In this document: positions 8,339-16,576 of the stretch, piece after piece | Layout: each line of letters opens with the position of its first letter | Numbering within the stretch: the stretch's first letter is position 1 | Source: Bacteroidia bacterium | GTDB taxonomy: Bacteria; Bacteroidota; Bacteroidia; Flavobacteriales_D; Sanyastnellaceae | Reading direction: 5' to 3' | Assembly (NCBI GenBank): GCA_030427925.1 | Contig: JAUICJ010000001.1 | Coordinates: 1-64,000 of the forward strand | Length of the DNA: 64,000 bases | Position numbers and translations under genes: made by a program | Notes under the pieces: model-generated | Seen by the model: the letters and a program-made list of their open reading frames with translations, nothing else | Database searches by the model: none | What the model was told of the DNA's origin: nothing

Positions 8339-9869
8339 TCTTTTTCGGCAACTTGACCGCCTTGTTTTCAAGCATTTCGAAGGCACGGATGAGCTTGATC
8401 CGGGTTTCGGAAGGGGCGATGACTTCGGACACGTAACCGCGCGCTGCGGCGTTGTATGGGTGCGCGAACAACTCGGCGTATTCCGCCTCGCGCGCAGCCA
8501 GTGCAGCGGCGGGATCCGCTGCCGCGGCAATTTCACGCCGGAAGATGATTTCAGCTGCGCCTTTCGCACCCATGACGGCAATTTCCGCCGTGGGCCAGGC
8601 GTACACCAAATCCGCTCCGATGTGGGAGCTGTTCATCACATCGTAAGCCCCACCGTACGCCTTGCGCGTGATGACGGTGATGCGCGGAACGGTGGCCTCA
8701 CTGAACGCGTACAGCAACTTCGCTCCGTTGCTGATGATGCCGTTCCACTCTTGGTCCGTTCCTGGCAAAAAACCGGGAACGTCCTCGAATACCAACAAGG
8801 GCACATTGAAGGCGTCGCACGTCCGAACGAATCGACCCGCCTTGTTCGATGCCTTGATGTCGAGCACCCCCGCCAAAAACGCCGGTTGGTTCGCCACCAC
8901 CCCGATGCTTCGGCCGGCCAAGCGCGCAAACCCGCACACGATGTTCTCCGCATAGTCGCGTTGGACCTCACAGAAACTGCCCGCATCCACGGTGCCTTCA
9001 ATGGCCTCGCGGATGTCGTAGGGTTGTTGGGCGTTCGCAGGAACCAAGTCGTTCAACCCCGGACGCTCCTCCGAACCAGGAGTGTAATCCACCGCTGGGG
9101 GCAGGTCTTCGCAATTCGATGGGAGGTACGATAAAACGCGCTTGATCTGCTGGATGACCGCAGCTTCGTTGGGCGCCGTGAAATGCGTCACGCCCGACTT
9201 CGATGCGTGGGCCTTCGCCCCCCCCAATTCCTCGCTCGTCACTTCCTCGTGCGTCACGGTCTTCACCACGTTGGGGCCCGTTACGAACATGTAACTCGAT
9301 CCTTCCGCCATGAAAATGAAGTCCGTCAGCGCCGGGCTGTACACCGCGCCTCCAGCACACGGGCCCAAAATGCCCGACAGCTGCGGAATGACGCCGCTCG
9401 CCTGCACGTTTCGGTAAAAAATGTCCGCATAGCCCCCGAGCGACACCACGCCCTCTTGAATCCGCGCACCCCCGCTGTCGTTGAGCCCGATGAGCGGCGC
9501 ACCATTCTGCATCGCCAAATCCATGACGCGGCAGATCTTCTCCGCATGCGCCTCCGCCAACGACCCTCCCAACACCGTGAAATCCTGCGAAAAAACATAA
9601 ACCAACCGCCCCTCGATGCGACCGTACCCCGTCACAACGCCGTCGCCGAGAAACTGCTGCTTGTCCAGTCCGAAATTCGTCGAACGGTGCTTCACCAGCA
9701 TCCCGATTTCCTCGAAGCTATCGGGATCCAGAAGCAGCGAAATCCGCTCGCGCGCCGTCAATTTGCCCTTGGCATGCTGGGCTTCAATGCGCGCTTCTCC
9801 GCCGCCTTTCAAGGCTTCCGCGCGCAAGCGTTCGAGGCGATCCATCGGGGTTGAGGGGGTATCGGACAT
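8316..9869 (-). CDS. pccB: Acyl-CoA carboxylase carboxyltransferase (beta) subunit, propionyl-/methylmalonyl-CoA type
   Basis: Transfers carboxyl from carboxybiotin to an acyl-CoA, most likely propionyl-CoA, giving methylmalonyl-CoA. At 517 residues it has both crotonase-like halves. Visible family motifs are [40 protein letters not shown] and [17 protein letters not shown] in the N half, and [35 protein letters not shown] and [17 protein letters not shown] in the C half; the G-G-A pairs form the two oxyanion holes. ATG 9869 ([16 protein letters not shown]) is preferred over an upstream extension. No biotin carboxylase or biotin-carrier gene lies nearby, so the partner subunit is encoded elsewhere. 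The homologous methylmalonyl-CoA decarboxylase alpha subunit cannot be excluded. Confidence 0.92.
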   Translation of the reverse strand: MSDTPSTPMDRLERLRAEALKGGGEARIEAQHAKGKLTARERISLLLDPDSFEEIGMLVKHRSTNFGLDKQQFLGDGVVTGYGRIEGRLVYVFSQDFTVLGGSLAEAHAEKICRVMDLAMQNGAPLIGLNDSGGARIQEGVVSLGGYADIFYRNVQASGVIPQLSGILGPCAGGAVYSPALTDFIFMAEGSSYMFVTGPNVVKTVTHEEVTSEELGGAKAHASKSGVTHFTAPNEAAVIQQIKRVLSYLPSNCEDLPPAVDYTPGSEERPGLNDLVPANAQQPYDIREAIEGTVDAGSFCEVQRDYAENIVCGFARLAGRSIGVVANQPAFLAGVLDIKASNKAGRFVRTCDAFNVPLLVFEDVPGFLPGTDQEWNGIISNGAKLLYAFSEATVPRITVITRKAYGGAYDVMNSSHIGADLVYAWPTAEIAVMGAKGAAEIIFRREIAAAADPAAALAAREAEYAELFAHPYNAAARGYVSEVIAPSETRIKLIRAFEMLENKAVKLPKKKHGNLPL

Positions 9870-10057
9870 GTTCGTCAGGGTTGTCGGCCGGCACATTTTC
9901 CGGCAAGTGGGAACGATTCAGCAGCGGCAGGGGCTCTAGGCCAAATCCCGCCAACGCCAAAACTACGGCGAAACCCACGCCCATCCGAACCCGTACGGGA
10001 ATCGGCGCCTGCCAGAATTGGGCGCCTCCGGACACCGCTGCGCTGCGGTTTCCGTGG

Positions 10058-10065
10058 TAAATTTG
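10058..10065 (+). promoter_or_regulatory. -7 element (TAAATTTG) of aspS
   Basis: Exact TAnnTTTG match 23 bases before ATG 10089, in the 219-base gap between the divergent carboxylase and aspS genes. No obvious -33 TTG at the standard distance. The rest of the gap holds no convincing gene. Confidence 0.5.
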
Positions 10066-10088
10066 CACACCTGAAAAAAGGCACTTTC

Positions 10089-11846
10089 ATGCACCGATCC
10101 CATACTTGCGGCGAACTCCGCCTCGAACACGCCGGACAGACCGTCACCTTGAGCGGTTGGGTCCAACGGTCCCGCGACCTCGGGGGAATGACCTTCGTCG
10201 ACTTGCGCGACCGGTTTGGCCTCACCCAATTGGCCTTCAACATGGACACCGATGAGGGCCTCTGCCTCAAGGCGCGGAAGCTCGGCCGGGAATTTGTCAT
10301 CAAAGCGACCGGGCTCGTCGTCGAACGCGAATCGAAGAACGCGAACATGCCGACCGGGGAAATCGAGATCGAAGTGCGCCAACTCGAAGTGCTCAACGCC
10401 TCCAAAACGCCCCCGTTCACCATCGAAGACTCCACGGACGGCGGCGACGACCTGCGGATGCAATTTCGCTACCTCGACTTGCGCCGCAAGCCGGTTCAGA
10501 ACAACCTCATGCTGCGCCACCGGCTCAGCATCGAAACGCGGAAGTACCTCGATTCCATCGAGTTCATCGAAGTCGAAACGCCGTACCTCATCAAGTCTAC
10601 GCCCGAAGGTGCCCGCGACTTCGTGGTGCCGTCGCGCATGAACCCGGGGCAGTTCTACGCCTTGCCGCAGTCGCCCCAGACGTTCAAGCAGCTCCTCATG
10701 GTATCGGGTTTTGACCGCTACTACCAAATCGTGAAGTGCTTCCGTGACGAGGACTTGCGAGCGGATCGACAGCCGGAGTTTACCCAAATCGACTGCGAGA
10801 TGGCCTTCGTGGAACAGGAGGACATCCTCAACACGTTCGAAGGGCTCGTGCGCCATTTGTTCCAAGTCGTTTTGAACCACGAAATCGGGGACTTCCCGCG
10901 GATGACGTACGACGAGGCAATGCGCCGGTATGGATCGGACAAACCAGACGTGCGGTTTGGGATGGAATTCCAGGACTTCGCACCGGTGGCGCAAGGCAAG
11001 GGGTTCGGGGTGTTCGATGCGGCGGAGGCAGTGCTGGGCATCGTCGCTCCGGGATGCGGCGAATACACGCGCAAGCAGCTCGACGCCTTGACGGATTGGG
11101 TGAAGCGTCCGCAAATCGGAGCGAAAGGCTTGGTTTACTGCAAAGTGAACGAGGACGGCAGCACCAAATCCAGCGTCGATAAGTTCTTCGACGATGCCGC
11201 CCGCGCGGAGTGGGTGCAGGCCTCAGGGGCACAACCAGGCGACCTCATCCTGATGCTGTCGGGGGATTTGGAAAAAACGCGGAAGCAGCTCAACGAACTG
11301 CGCTTGCACATGGGATCCGCCCTGGGCTTGCGCGACCCGAAGGTGTTCCGTCCGCTTTGGGTGGTGGATTTCCCCTTGCTCGAATGGGACGAGGAGACAG
11401 AGCGCTACCACGCGATGCACCACCCCTTCACCTCCCCGAAACCCGAACATTTCGACCTCATCGAAACGGATCCGGGAGCGGTGCGCGCGAATGCCTACGA
11501 CATGGTCATCAACGGCGTGGAAATCGGCGGCGGCTCCATTCGGATTCACGACCGCGGCATCCAAAGCCGGATGTTCGACCTGCTCGGATTCACGCCGGAA
11601 GAAGCCGAAGCGCAATTCGGTTTCCTGATGAGCGCGTTCACCTACGGCGCTCCGCCCCACGGCGGATTGGCGCTCGGGTTTGACCGCTTGTGTTCACTGT
11701 TTGGCGGAAGCGACTCCATCCGCGATTTCATTGCCTTCCCGAAGAACAATTCCGGCCGCGACGTGATGATCGATGCGCCCAGCCCCATCGACGATGCGCA
11801 ATACGCGGAATTGTACCTTCGTTCAACTGCACCCGACGAAAACTAA
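10089..11846 (+). CDS. aspS: Aspartyl-tRNA synthetase (bacterial type)
   Basis: Class II synthetase charging tRNA-Asp. At 585 residues it has the bacterial architecture: N-terminal OB-fold anticodon-binding domain ([26 protein letters not shown]), catalytic core with motif 2 [18 protein letters not shown], the bacterial GAD insertion roughly at residues 290-410, and C-terminal motif 3 [15 protein letters not shown]. The AHPFTSPKP-like segment here reads [11 protein letters not shown]. It is the first gene of an apparent operon with the bacilliredoxin (5-base gap) and trpS (9-base gap), so two aminoacyl-tRNA synthetases and a redox switch would be co-transcribed. Confidence 0.97.
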   Translation: MHRSHTCGELRLEHAGQTVTLSGWVQRSRDLGGMTFVDLRDRFGLTQLAFNMDTDEGLCLKARKLGREFVIKATGLVVERESKNANMPTGEIEIEVRQLEVLNASKTPPFTIEDSTDGGDDLRMQFRYLDLRRKPVQNNLMLRHRLSIETRKYLDSIEFIEVETPYLIKSTPEGARDFVVPSRMNPGQFYALPQSPQTFKQLLMVSGFDRYYQIVKCFRDEDLRADRQPEFTQIDCEMAFVEQEDILNTFEGLVRHLFQVVLNHEIGDFPRMTYDEAMRRYGSDKPDVRFGMEFQDFAPVAQGKGFGVFDAAEAVLGIVAPGCGEYTRKQLDALTDWVKRPQIGAKGLVYCKVNEDGSTKSSVDKFFDDAARAEWVQASGAQPGDLILMLSGDLEKTRKQLNELRLHMGSALGLRDPKVFRPLWVVDFPLLEWDEETERYHAMHHPFTSPKPEHFDLIETDPGAVRANAYDMVINGVEIGGGSIRIHDRGIQSRMFDLLGFTPEEAEAQFGFLMSAFTYGAPPHGGLALGFDRLCSLFGGSDSIRDFIAFPKNNSGRDVMIDAPSPIDDAQYAELYLRSTAPDEN

Positions 11847-11851
11847 CCACC

Positions 11852-12265
11852 ATGTACCCACCCGAACTCGTAGCCCCCATGCGGGAAGACCTGACGCAAG
11901 TCGGATTCTCCGAATTGACGACCTCTGAAGCCGTTGACGCCGCTCTGGCAGAAACGGGCACCGCGTTGGTCGTATTGAACAGCGTCTGCGGATGCGCAGC
12001 GGGCTCCATGCGACCCGCCGTAAAACTCGCCGTTCAACACAGCACCGTGCCCGCGCACTTGTTCACGGCCTTTGCCGGCGTGGACCGGGATGCCGTGGAG
12101 CGCGTGCGCCAGTACATGCTGCCCTACCCGCCGAGCTCGCCGAGCATCGGTTTGTTCAAGGACGGCAAGCTGGTCAGCATGGTCGAGCGGCACCACATCG
12201 AAGGGCGCACGGCGGAAATGATCGCCGAGCACCTGAAGATGGCCTTCGACGAATTCTGCAACTGA
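11852..12265 (+). CDS. Bacilliredoxin, BrxA/BrxB (YphP/YqiW) family
   Basis: Small thioredoxin-fold protein of 137 residues with the family active site C46-G-C48 inside NSVCGCAAGSMRP. In Firmicutes, bacilliredoxins remove bacillithiol from oxidised protein thiols; Bacteroidota members presumably serve the same or another low-molecular-weight thiol. The conserved YPPSSPSIGLFKDGKLVSMVERHHIEGR block and the ending AEHLKMAFDEFC agree with the family, whose usual length is 136-145. ATG 11852 (MYPPELVAPMREDL) is the family start. It sits between aspS and trpS in the same operon. Confidence 0.92.
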   Translation: MYPPELVAPMREDLTQVGFSELTTSEAVDAALAETGTALVVLNSVCGCAAGSMRPAVKLAVQHSTVPAHLFTAFAGVDRDAVERVRQYMLPYPPSSPSIGLFKDGKLVSMVERHHIEGRTAEMIAEHLKMAFDEFCN

Positions 12266-12274
12266 TCCCGCACC

Positions 12275-13270
12275 ATGGCGCGCATCCTGACCGGCATCCA
12301 GGCCACGGGCATCCCGCATTTGGGCAACCTCTTGGGAGCCATTCGCCCGGCCATCTCGCAGGCAAATGACCCCGACAACGAGTCGTTCCTCTTCATCGCG
12401 GACATGCACTCGTTGACCCAAATCAAAGACGCCAACACCCTCCGCGACAACACGTACGCGGTGGCGGCGGCGTGGCTGGCGTTCGGGTTGGATGCGCGCC
12501 GTTCGGTGTTTTATCGGCAGAGCGATGTGCCACAGGCGGCCGAATTGGCCTGGTACCTCAATTGCTTCTTCCCGGTGAGCCGGCTGGAGCTCGCGCACAG
12601 CTTCAAGGACAAAACCGCCAACCTCAAGGACGGCGCGGCCTCCGTGAACACCGGCTTGTTCACCTACCCCATGCTGATGTCCGCGGACATCCTGCTGTAC
12701 GATGCGGAATTCGTGCCCGTGGGGAAAGACCAAATGCAGCACCTCGAATTCACCCGCGACGTCGCAAAGCGCCTGCACAACGCCATGCAAACCGAAGTCT
12801 TCGTGCTCCCCGAAGCGGTGACGCAGGAGTCGGTGATGCTGGTGCCGGGTTTGGACGGTGAGAAGATGTCCAAATCCCGCGACAACACCCTCAACATCTT
12901 CGACGATCCGAAGGCCCTCAAGAAGCGCATCAACAAGGAAATCGAGACGGATGCGACGGCGCTTGAAGACCCGAAGGACCCGGACTCGAATCCCGTTACC
13001 CGGCTCTACGCGCTGGTGGCGGGAGACGCCGCAGCCGCGCACATGGCCGATCAACTGCGCGCGGGCGGTTACGGTTGGGGCCATGCGAAAAAGGCCCTGC
13101 TCGAGGCGGTCGTGGACGGGTTCTCAACCGAGCGGGATGAATACAACCGCTGGATGGCGGACCGCGGCGCCTTGGATGCCGAGCTGCATGCCGGCGCGCA
13201 GCGCGCGGCCGAGGTCGCTCACGGCGTGCTGAACCGGGTGCGCGTGGCGCTCGGTTACGGCGCCCTTTGA
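12275..13270 (+). CDS. trpS: Tryptophanyl-tRNA synthetase
   Basis: Class I synthetase charging tRNA-Trp. Its 331 residues match the bacterial form. The N-terminal TGIQATGIPHLGNLLGAIRP carries the HIGH-type signature (P-H-L-G-N), and GEKMSKSRDN is the KMSKS loop. AELAWYLNCFFPVSRLELAHSFKDK and GLFTYPMLMSADILLYDAEFVPVGKDQMQHLE give the Trp-binding and Rossmann segments. It is the last gene of the aspS-bacilliredoxin-trpS run; a sigma-54-like element begins six bases after its stop. Confidence 0.97.
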   Translation: MARILTGIQATGIPHLGNLLGAIRPAISQANDPDNESFLFIADMHSLTQIKDANTLRDNTYAVAAAWLAFGLDARRSVFYRQSDVPQAAELAWYLNCFFPVSRLELAHSFKDKTANLKDGAASVNTGLFTYPMLMSADILLYDAEFVPVGKDQMQHLEFTRDVAKRLHNAMQTEVFVLPEAVTQESVMLVPGLDGEKMSKSRDNTLNIFDDPKALKKRINKEIETDATALEDPKDPDSNPVTRLYALVAGDAAAAHMADQLRAGGYGWGHAKKALLEAVVDGFSTERDEYNRWMADRGALDAELHAGAQRAAEVAHGVLNRVRVALGYGAL

Positions 13271-13276
13271 AATTTT

Positions 13277-13292
13277 TGGCACGGGAGTTGCT
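13277..13292 (+). promoter_or_regulatory. Sigma-54 (-24/-12) type promoter upstream of the DUF4139 gene
   Basis: TGGCAC-N5-TTGC with the invariant GG (13278-13279) and GC (13290-13291) exactly 12 bases apart matches the RpoN consensus. Transcription would start near 13303, about 26 bases before ATG 13329. No TAnnTTTG element is seen in this gap. No activator gene lies nearby, and RpoN itself is not in the window. Confidence 0.5.
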
Positions 13293-13328
13293 CCAGGGCG
13301 CGGAGATTTCATTCTCAATTTCGTGTCC

Positions 13329-15245
13329 ATGCGCCCTTTCATTTCCCTGCTTGCCCTGTTGGGCTTGAGCACCTCCTCATTCGCGCTTTCCCTCTCGGAA
13401 CAGAACGAAAAACCCCTCGAATCCGTCATCGACCACGTGGTGGTCTACCAGCAAGGCGCTCAGGTCGAACGCGTTGCGGATTTTTCCCACAATACGGGGC
13501 GTTCATCTTTGGTTTTCAAAGACTTGAGTACATCCATTGACCCCGCGCAATTGCGGGTCACTGGAAATGGACGCTTCACGGTGCTGAGCATTTCGCACCG
13601 CTACCACACCGATACGATCAGCGGGGTGGCGAGCGCCGAGGAACGGAATGCATTGCAAATCCAGCGAAACGAAAAGGTGAAGGAGGTGAACCGGCTGAAT
13701 GCGCGCCGCGTCATCTACGACCGCGAAGAGAACCTCCTGTTGAACAACCAGAGCTTTACGGTGAAGGACAGCGGGGTGGACTTGGCGAGGCTGATGGAGG
13801 CGGACGCGTTCTTCCGCGAACGGTTTACGGCAGTGCTTGAGGGCCGGCAAGCCATCGATTTGGCCATCGAAGAATTGAATGAGGAAATGGGCCAAATCGA
13901 CGCTCAAATGCGCGCCCTTCCGCCCCTCCAAACCTCCACTTCGCTCGAAGTGCTCGTCAACATCGACGCCGAAAGCGCGGGCAAAGGCAAACTGCTGCTG
14001 TCTTACTGGATGGCCAACGCGGGCTGGACGCCTTCCTACAACGCACGGGTCGAAGAAATCACGGATCCCTTGAAGCTCGAGTACCAAGCGATGGTCCACC
14101 AATCCACGGGCGAAGACTGGGAAAACGTGGGCATGAGCATCGCCACGGGAACCCCCAGTAAAAACCGAAGCAAGCCCACGCTGCAACCGAAAGTGCTAGA
14201 CGGCGCCTACATTGGCCGCAAAGTTGCCGACAACGCGGCCAATGCGTGGTTGCGCGCCCAACCTTACAACCCCAATGTGAACCAAGTCCGCGGTCAGCTC
14301 TACGACGCCAACGGCAATCCCCTCGTCGGAGCGCAAGTCGTGGCTCAAGGGCATGGCGCAACGGCAATCACCGACATCAACGGCTTCTACACGATGAACG
14401 TGCCCGCGAACACCATGAACCTCTCGTATTCTGCAGCGGGATACGCCACGGAGAGCCTCTACATATCCGCCCCAGTGATGAACGTGGCCTTGGCGCCACA
14501 ACAGCACATGCTCGCTTCGATTTCCATGGCCGACATCGAGTCGGAAGAGTCCTTGTTCGGGGGGCGATCGAGTCGGCGCGAATCGTTCTCAGAGCAGCCT
14601 CGGATGGATTTTGCCGCCGTACAGGTAGGCCATTCGCCGACTTCCACCCGCTTCGACATCGGCGCTCGGCATGACATCCCTTCCGACGGCCAATCGCACG
14701 CCGTACGCATCCAAGAACACGCCATTCCCGTGGAATACCTGTACCAGGTCACGCCCAAACTGGACCCGCAAGTTTACCTGACGGCGCACTTTACAGATTG
14801 GGAAGAACTCGACCTCATCGACGGGCGGATGCACATTTACTTCGAGGACGACTACGTGGGCGAAAGCCAACTGCGCCTCGATTTCGTTCAGGACACCCTG
14901 TCCATCTCCCTCGGGCCAGACCCCGGCATCCAAGTTCGCCGGAAGCGCGTCGAGCGGGAGAACAACACGAACCTGCTGAGCGGGCGCCACGAATACATCC
15001 GAGCTTACGAATTCTCCATCACCAACCGAAAGCGCGCTGAAATCCACATCGAAGTGGAAGACCAGCTCCCACTCGCGGAAAACGAAGAAATCGAAATCGT
15101 CGCCACGAAGGCTTCCGGAGCAAAAATTGATGAGGAAACCGGCCTCGTGGTGTGGGACCTCGAAATTCCCGCTGGAAAAACCGAAGATTGGGTCTATCGC
15201 TACGAGGTGAAGTCACCGAAAGACCTGCCACTGGCCGTGGACTGA
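13329..15245 (+). CDS. DUF4139/DUF4140 (mucoidy inhibitor MuiA-like) exported protein with an internal carboxypeptidase-regulatory-like domain
   Basis: This 638-residue protein starts with a signal peptide (MRPFISLLALLGLSTSSFALS). Residues about 30-130 resemble DUF4140, with VIDHVVVYQQGAQVERVADF, followed by a coiled-coil-like stretch and the DUF4139 beta-rich body (LLSYWMANAGWTPSYNARVEE; GEDWENVGMSIATGTPS; NRKRAEIHIEVEDQLPLAENEEIEI). Around residues 318-393 a carboxypeptidase-regulatory-like beta-sandwich is inserted (GQLYDANGNPLVGAQVV, TDINGFYTMNV, GYATESLYI). Biochemical function is unknown; the related MuiA name comes from a mucoidy phenotype. A GTG two codons upstream is in frame, but ATG 13329 fits the signal peptide. 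It is preceded by the sigma-54-like promoter. Confidence 0.85.
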   Translation: MRPFISLLALLGLSTSSFALSLSEQNEKPLESVIDHVVVYQQGAQVERVADFSHNTGRSSLVFKDLSTSIDPAQLRVTGNGRFTVLSISHRYHTDTISGVASAEERNALQIQRNEKVKEVNRLNARRVIYDREENLLLNNQSFTVKDSGVDLARLMEADAFFRERFTAVLEGRQAIDLAIEELNEEMGQIDAQMRALPPLQTSTSLEVLVNIDAESAGKGKLLLSYWMANAGWTPSYNARVEEITDPLKLEYQAMVHQSTGEDWENVGMSIATGTPSKNRSKPTLQPKVLDGAYIGRKVADNAANAWLRAQPYNPNVNQVRGQLYDANGNPLVGAQVVAQGHGATAITDINGFYTMNVPANTMNLSYSAAGYATESLYISAPVMNVALAPQQHMLASISMADIESEESLFGGRSSRRESFSEQPRMDFAAVQVGHSPTSTRFDIGARHDIPSDGQSHAVRIQEHAIPVEYLYQVTPKLDPQVYLTAHFTDWEELDLIDGRMHIYFEDDYVGESQLRLDFVQDTLSISLGPDPGIQVRRKRVERENNTNLLSGRHEYIRAYEFSITNRKRAEIHIEVEDQLPLAENEEIEIVATKASGAKIDEETGLVVWDLEIPAGKTEDWVYRYEVKSPKDLPLAVD

Positions 15246-15247
15246 CC

Positions 15248-16576
15248 TCAGTCGATGATGGGCGCGTTGTACTTCTCTTGGTACTTTCTGTAAAGCTGTC
15301 GCTGGCGTTGGTCGAGGTCAATTTCACGGCCTTGGATGAACGCCAGCGACACGCGATTTGAACGCATGTCCAGCGCATCTCCGTCCGAAACGAAGAGCGT
15401 TGCGGATTTTCCGGTTTCAATGGAACCCCAGTGCTGCTCGATTCCGAGGATTTGGGCCACGTTCAGGGAAATGGCGCGAACGGCCTGTTCGTAGGTCAAG
15501 CCGTAAGCCGCCGCCGTTCCAGCGTAGAATGGCAGGTTGCGGGTGTTCATGTGCTCCATCCGTCCACCGCATTGGATGCCGTAAAGAACCCCTTCATCTT
15601 CCAGCAACTTGGGCAATCGGAAGGCCAAATCCACATCATCCTCCGGCAACCGAGGCAACGCATGCGTGCGATTGAGCAGCACGGAGATCCCGTTCTCGCG
15701 CAGCAAATCCGCGACCAAATAAGCTTCCGTTCCGCCCACCACCACAACATTTTGGATGCCGTACTCCCGTTTGAAGTGGACGACATCGGCGATGCCTTTG
15801 GCGTCATCGACGTGCACATAAAGGTTCACGCGCCCTTCGAACAGCGGACGCATGGCTTCCAATCGAACATCCCGAGCTGAGCGCAAATCCCCTTCCAATG
15901 GACGCGGATGCGACTCGGCATACGCCACTGACTCATCGAAAAAGTGCGTGATTTCTTGGATGGTTTGGTCATAGGTCTTCGAACGGACCACGTCCAACGT
16001 TCCGTGGTCTCGGTGCCGATGATACGAGGTCGGCCAATGCACGTGGATGCCGTCCACTTGACGAATGGCGGCGTCTTCCCAATTCCAAGCGTCGAACTGC
16101 ACCACACACGAGGAGCCGGTAATGATGCCTCCTCGGGGAGTCGGCTGCCCGAGCAGCACGCCATTTGTGCGCACCGTCGGGGTGACTTCGCTGTCCGTGT
16201 TGTAGGCGATCAAACTGCGCATGTGGGGGGTGTAGGTGCCCACTTCAGCATAATCTCGGGTGGCGCGAACGGCCTCGATTTCTTGAAGGCCCAAGGTCGT
16301 GTTTGCCGCGATGAACCCGGGATAAATGTGCCGGCCGCTCACGTCGATGACGCGGCGGTAGCGACCGGGGTCCGCATCCCGCTCACGGCCTACGAATTCG
16401 ATGTTGCCGTTGCGCAAGCCGATCGCCGCACCCTCAATGACGTCGCCCGTTCCCAAGTGGGCGATTCCCCCGAGCAACAGGATGGATTCCGACTGCTCCG
16501 GAGCCGGAGTCGGTTGCGCAAAGCCGGTCGCCGCAAAAAGTGCTGAACCGATTGCGATGGAAAGAAAGCGCTTCAT
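15248..16576 (-). CDS. Exported amidohydrolase-family protein lacking the N-terminal metal HxH
   Basis: A 442-residue protein with signal peptide (MKRFLSIAIGSALFAATGFAQ) and amidohydrolase-superfamily framework: an N-terminal composite beta domain (GAAIGLRNGNIEFVGRERD), the strand-1 segment GRHIYPGFIAANTTLGL, and a C-terminal SLNVAQILGIEQHWGSIETGKSATLFVSDGD. The normal strand-1 ligand pair (GFIDxHxH) is replaced by A-A-N-T-T, so a canonical binuclear centre cannot form; it may be a pseudoenzyme or use an altered site. Its ATG overlaps the stop of the upstream 1029-residue amidohydrolase by four bases (ATGA), implying translational coupling and probably a shared complex or pathway. Substrate unknown. 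Confidence 0.82.
   Translation of the reverse strand: MKRFLSIAIGSALFAATGFAQPTPAPEQSESILLLGGIAHLGTGDVIEGAAIGLRNGNIEFVGRERDADPGRYRRVIDVSGRHIYPGFIAANTTLGLQEIEAVRATRDYAEVGTYTPHMRSLIAYNTDSEVTPTVRTNGVLLGQPTPRGGIITGSSCVVQFDAWNWEDAAIRQVDGIHVHWPTSYHRHRDHGTLDVVRSKTYDQTIQEITHFFDESVAYAESHPRPLEGDLRSARDVRLEAMRPLFEGRVNLYVHVDDAKGIADVVHFKREYGIQNVVVVGGTEAYLVADLLRENGISVLLNRTHALPRLPEDDVDLAFRLPKLLEDEGVLYGIQCGGRMEHMNTRNLPFYAGTAAAYGLTYEQAVRAISLNVAQILGIEQHWGSIETGKSATLFVSDGDALDMRSNRVSLAFIQGREIDLDQRQRQLYRKYQEKYNAPIID

Noticed and set aside
8316-9869. Methylmalonyl-CoA decarboxylase alpha subunit
   Set aside because: Same fold and similar sequence, but no decarboxylase membrane subunits (beta/gamma) are nearby; the carboxylase role is more likely in this phylum.
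9784-10068. Possible small membrane protein on the minus strand upstream of the carboxylase gene
   Set aside because: It overlaps the carboxylase start by 86 bases in another frame, has a weak hydrophobic segment and an arginine-rich shadow-like tail, and its start overlaps the aspS -7 element region.
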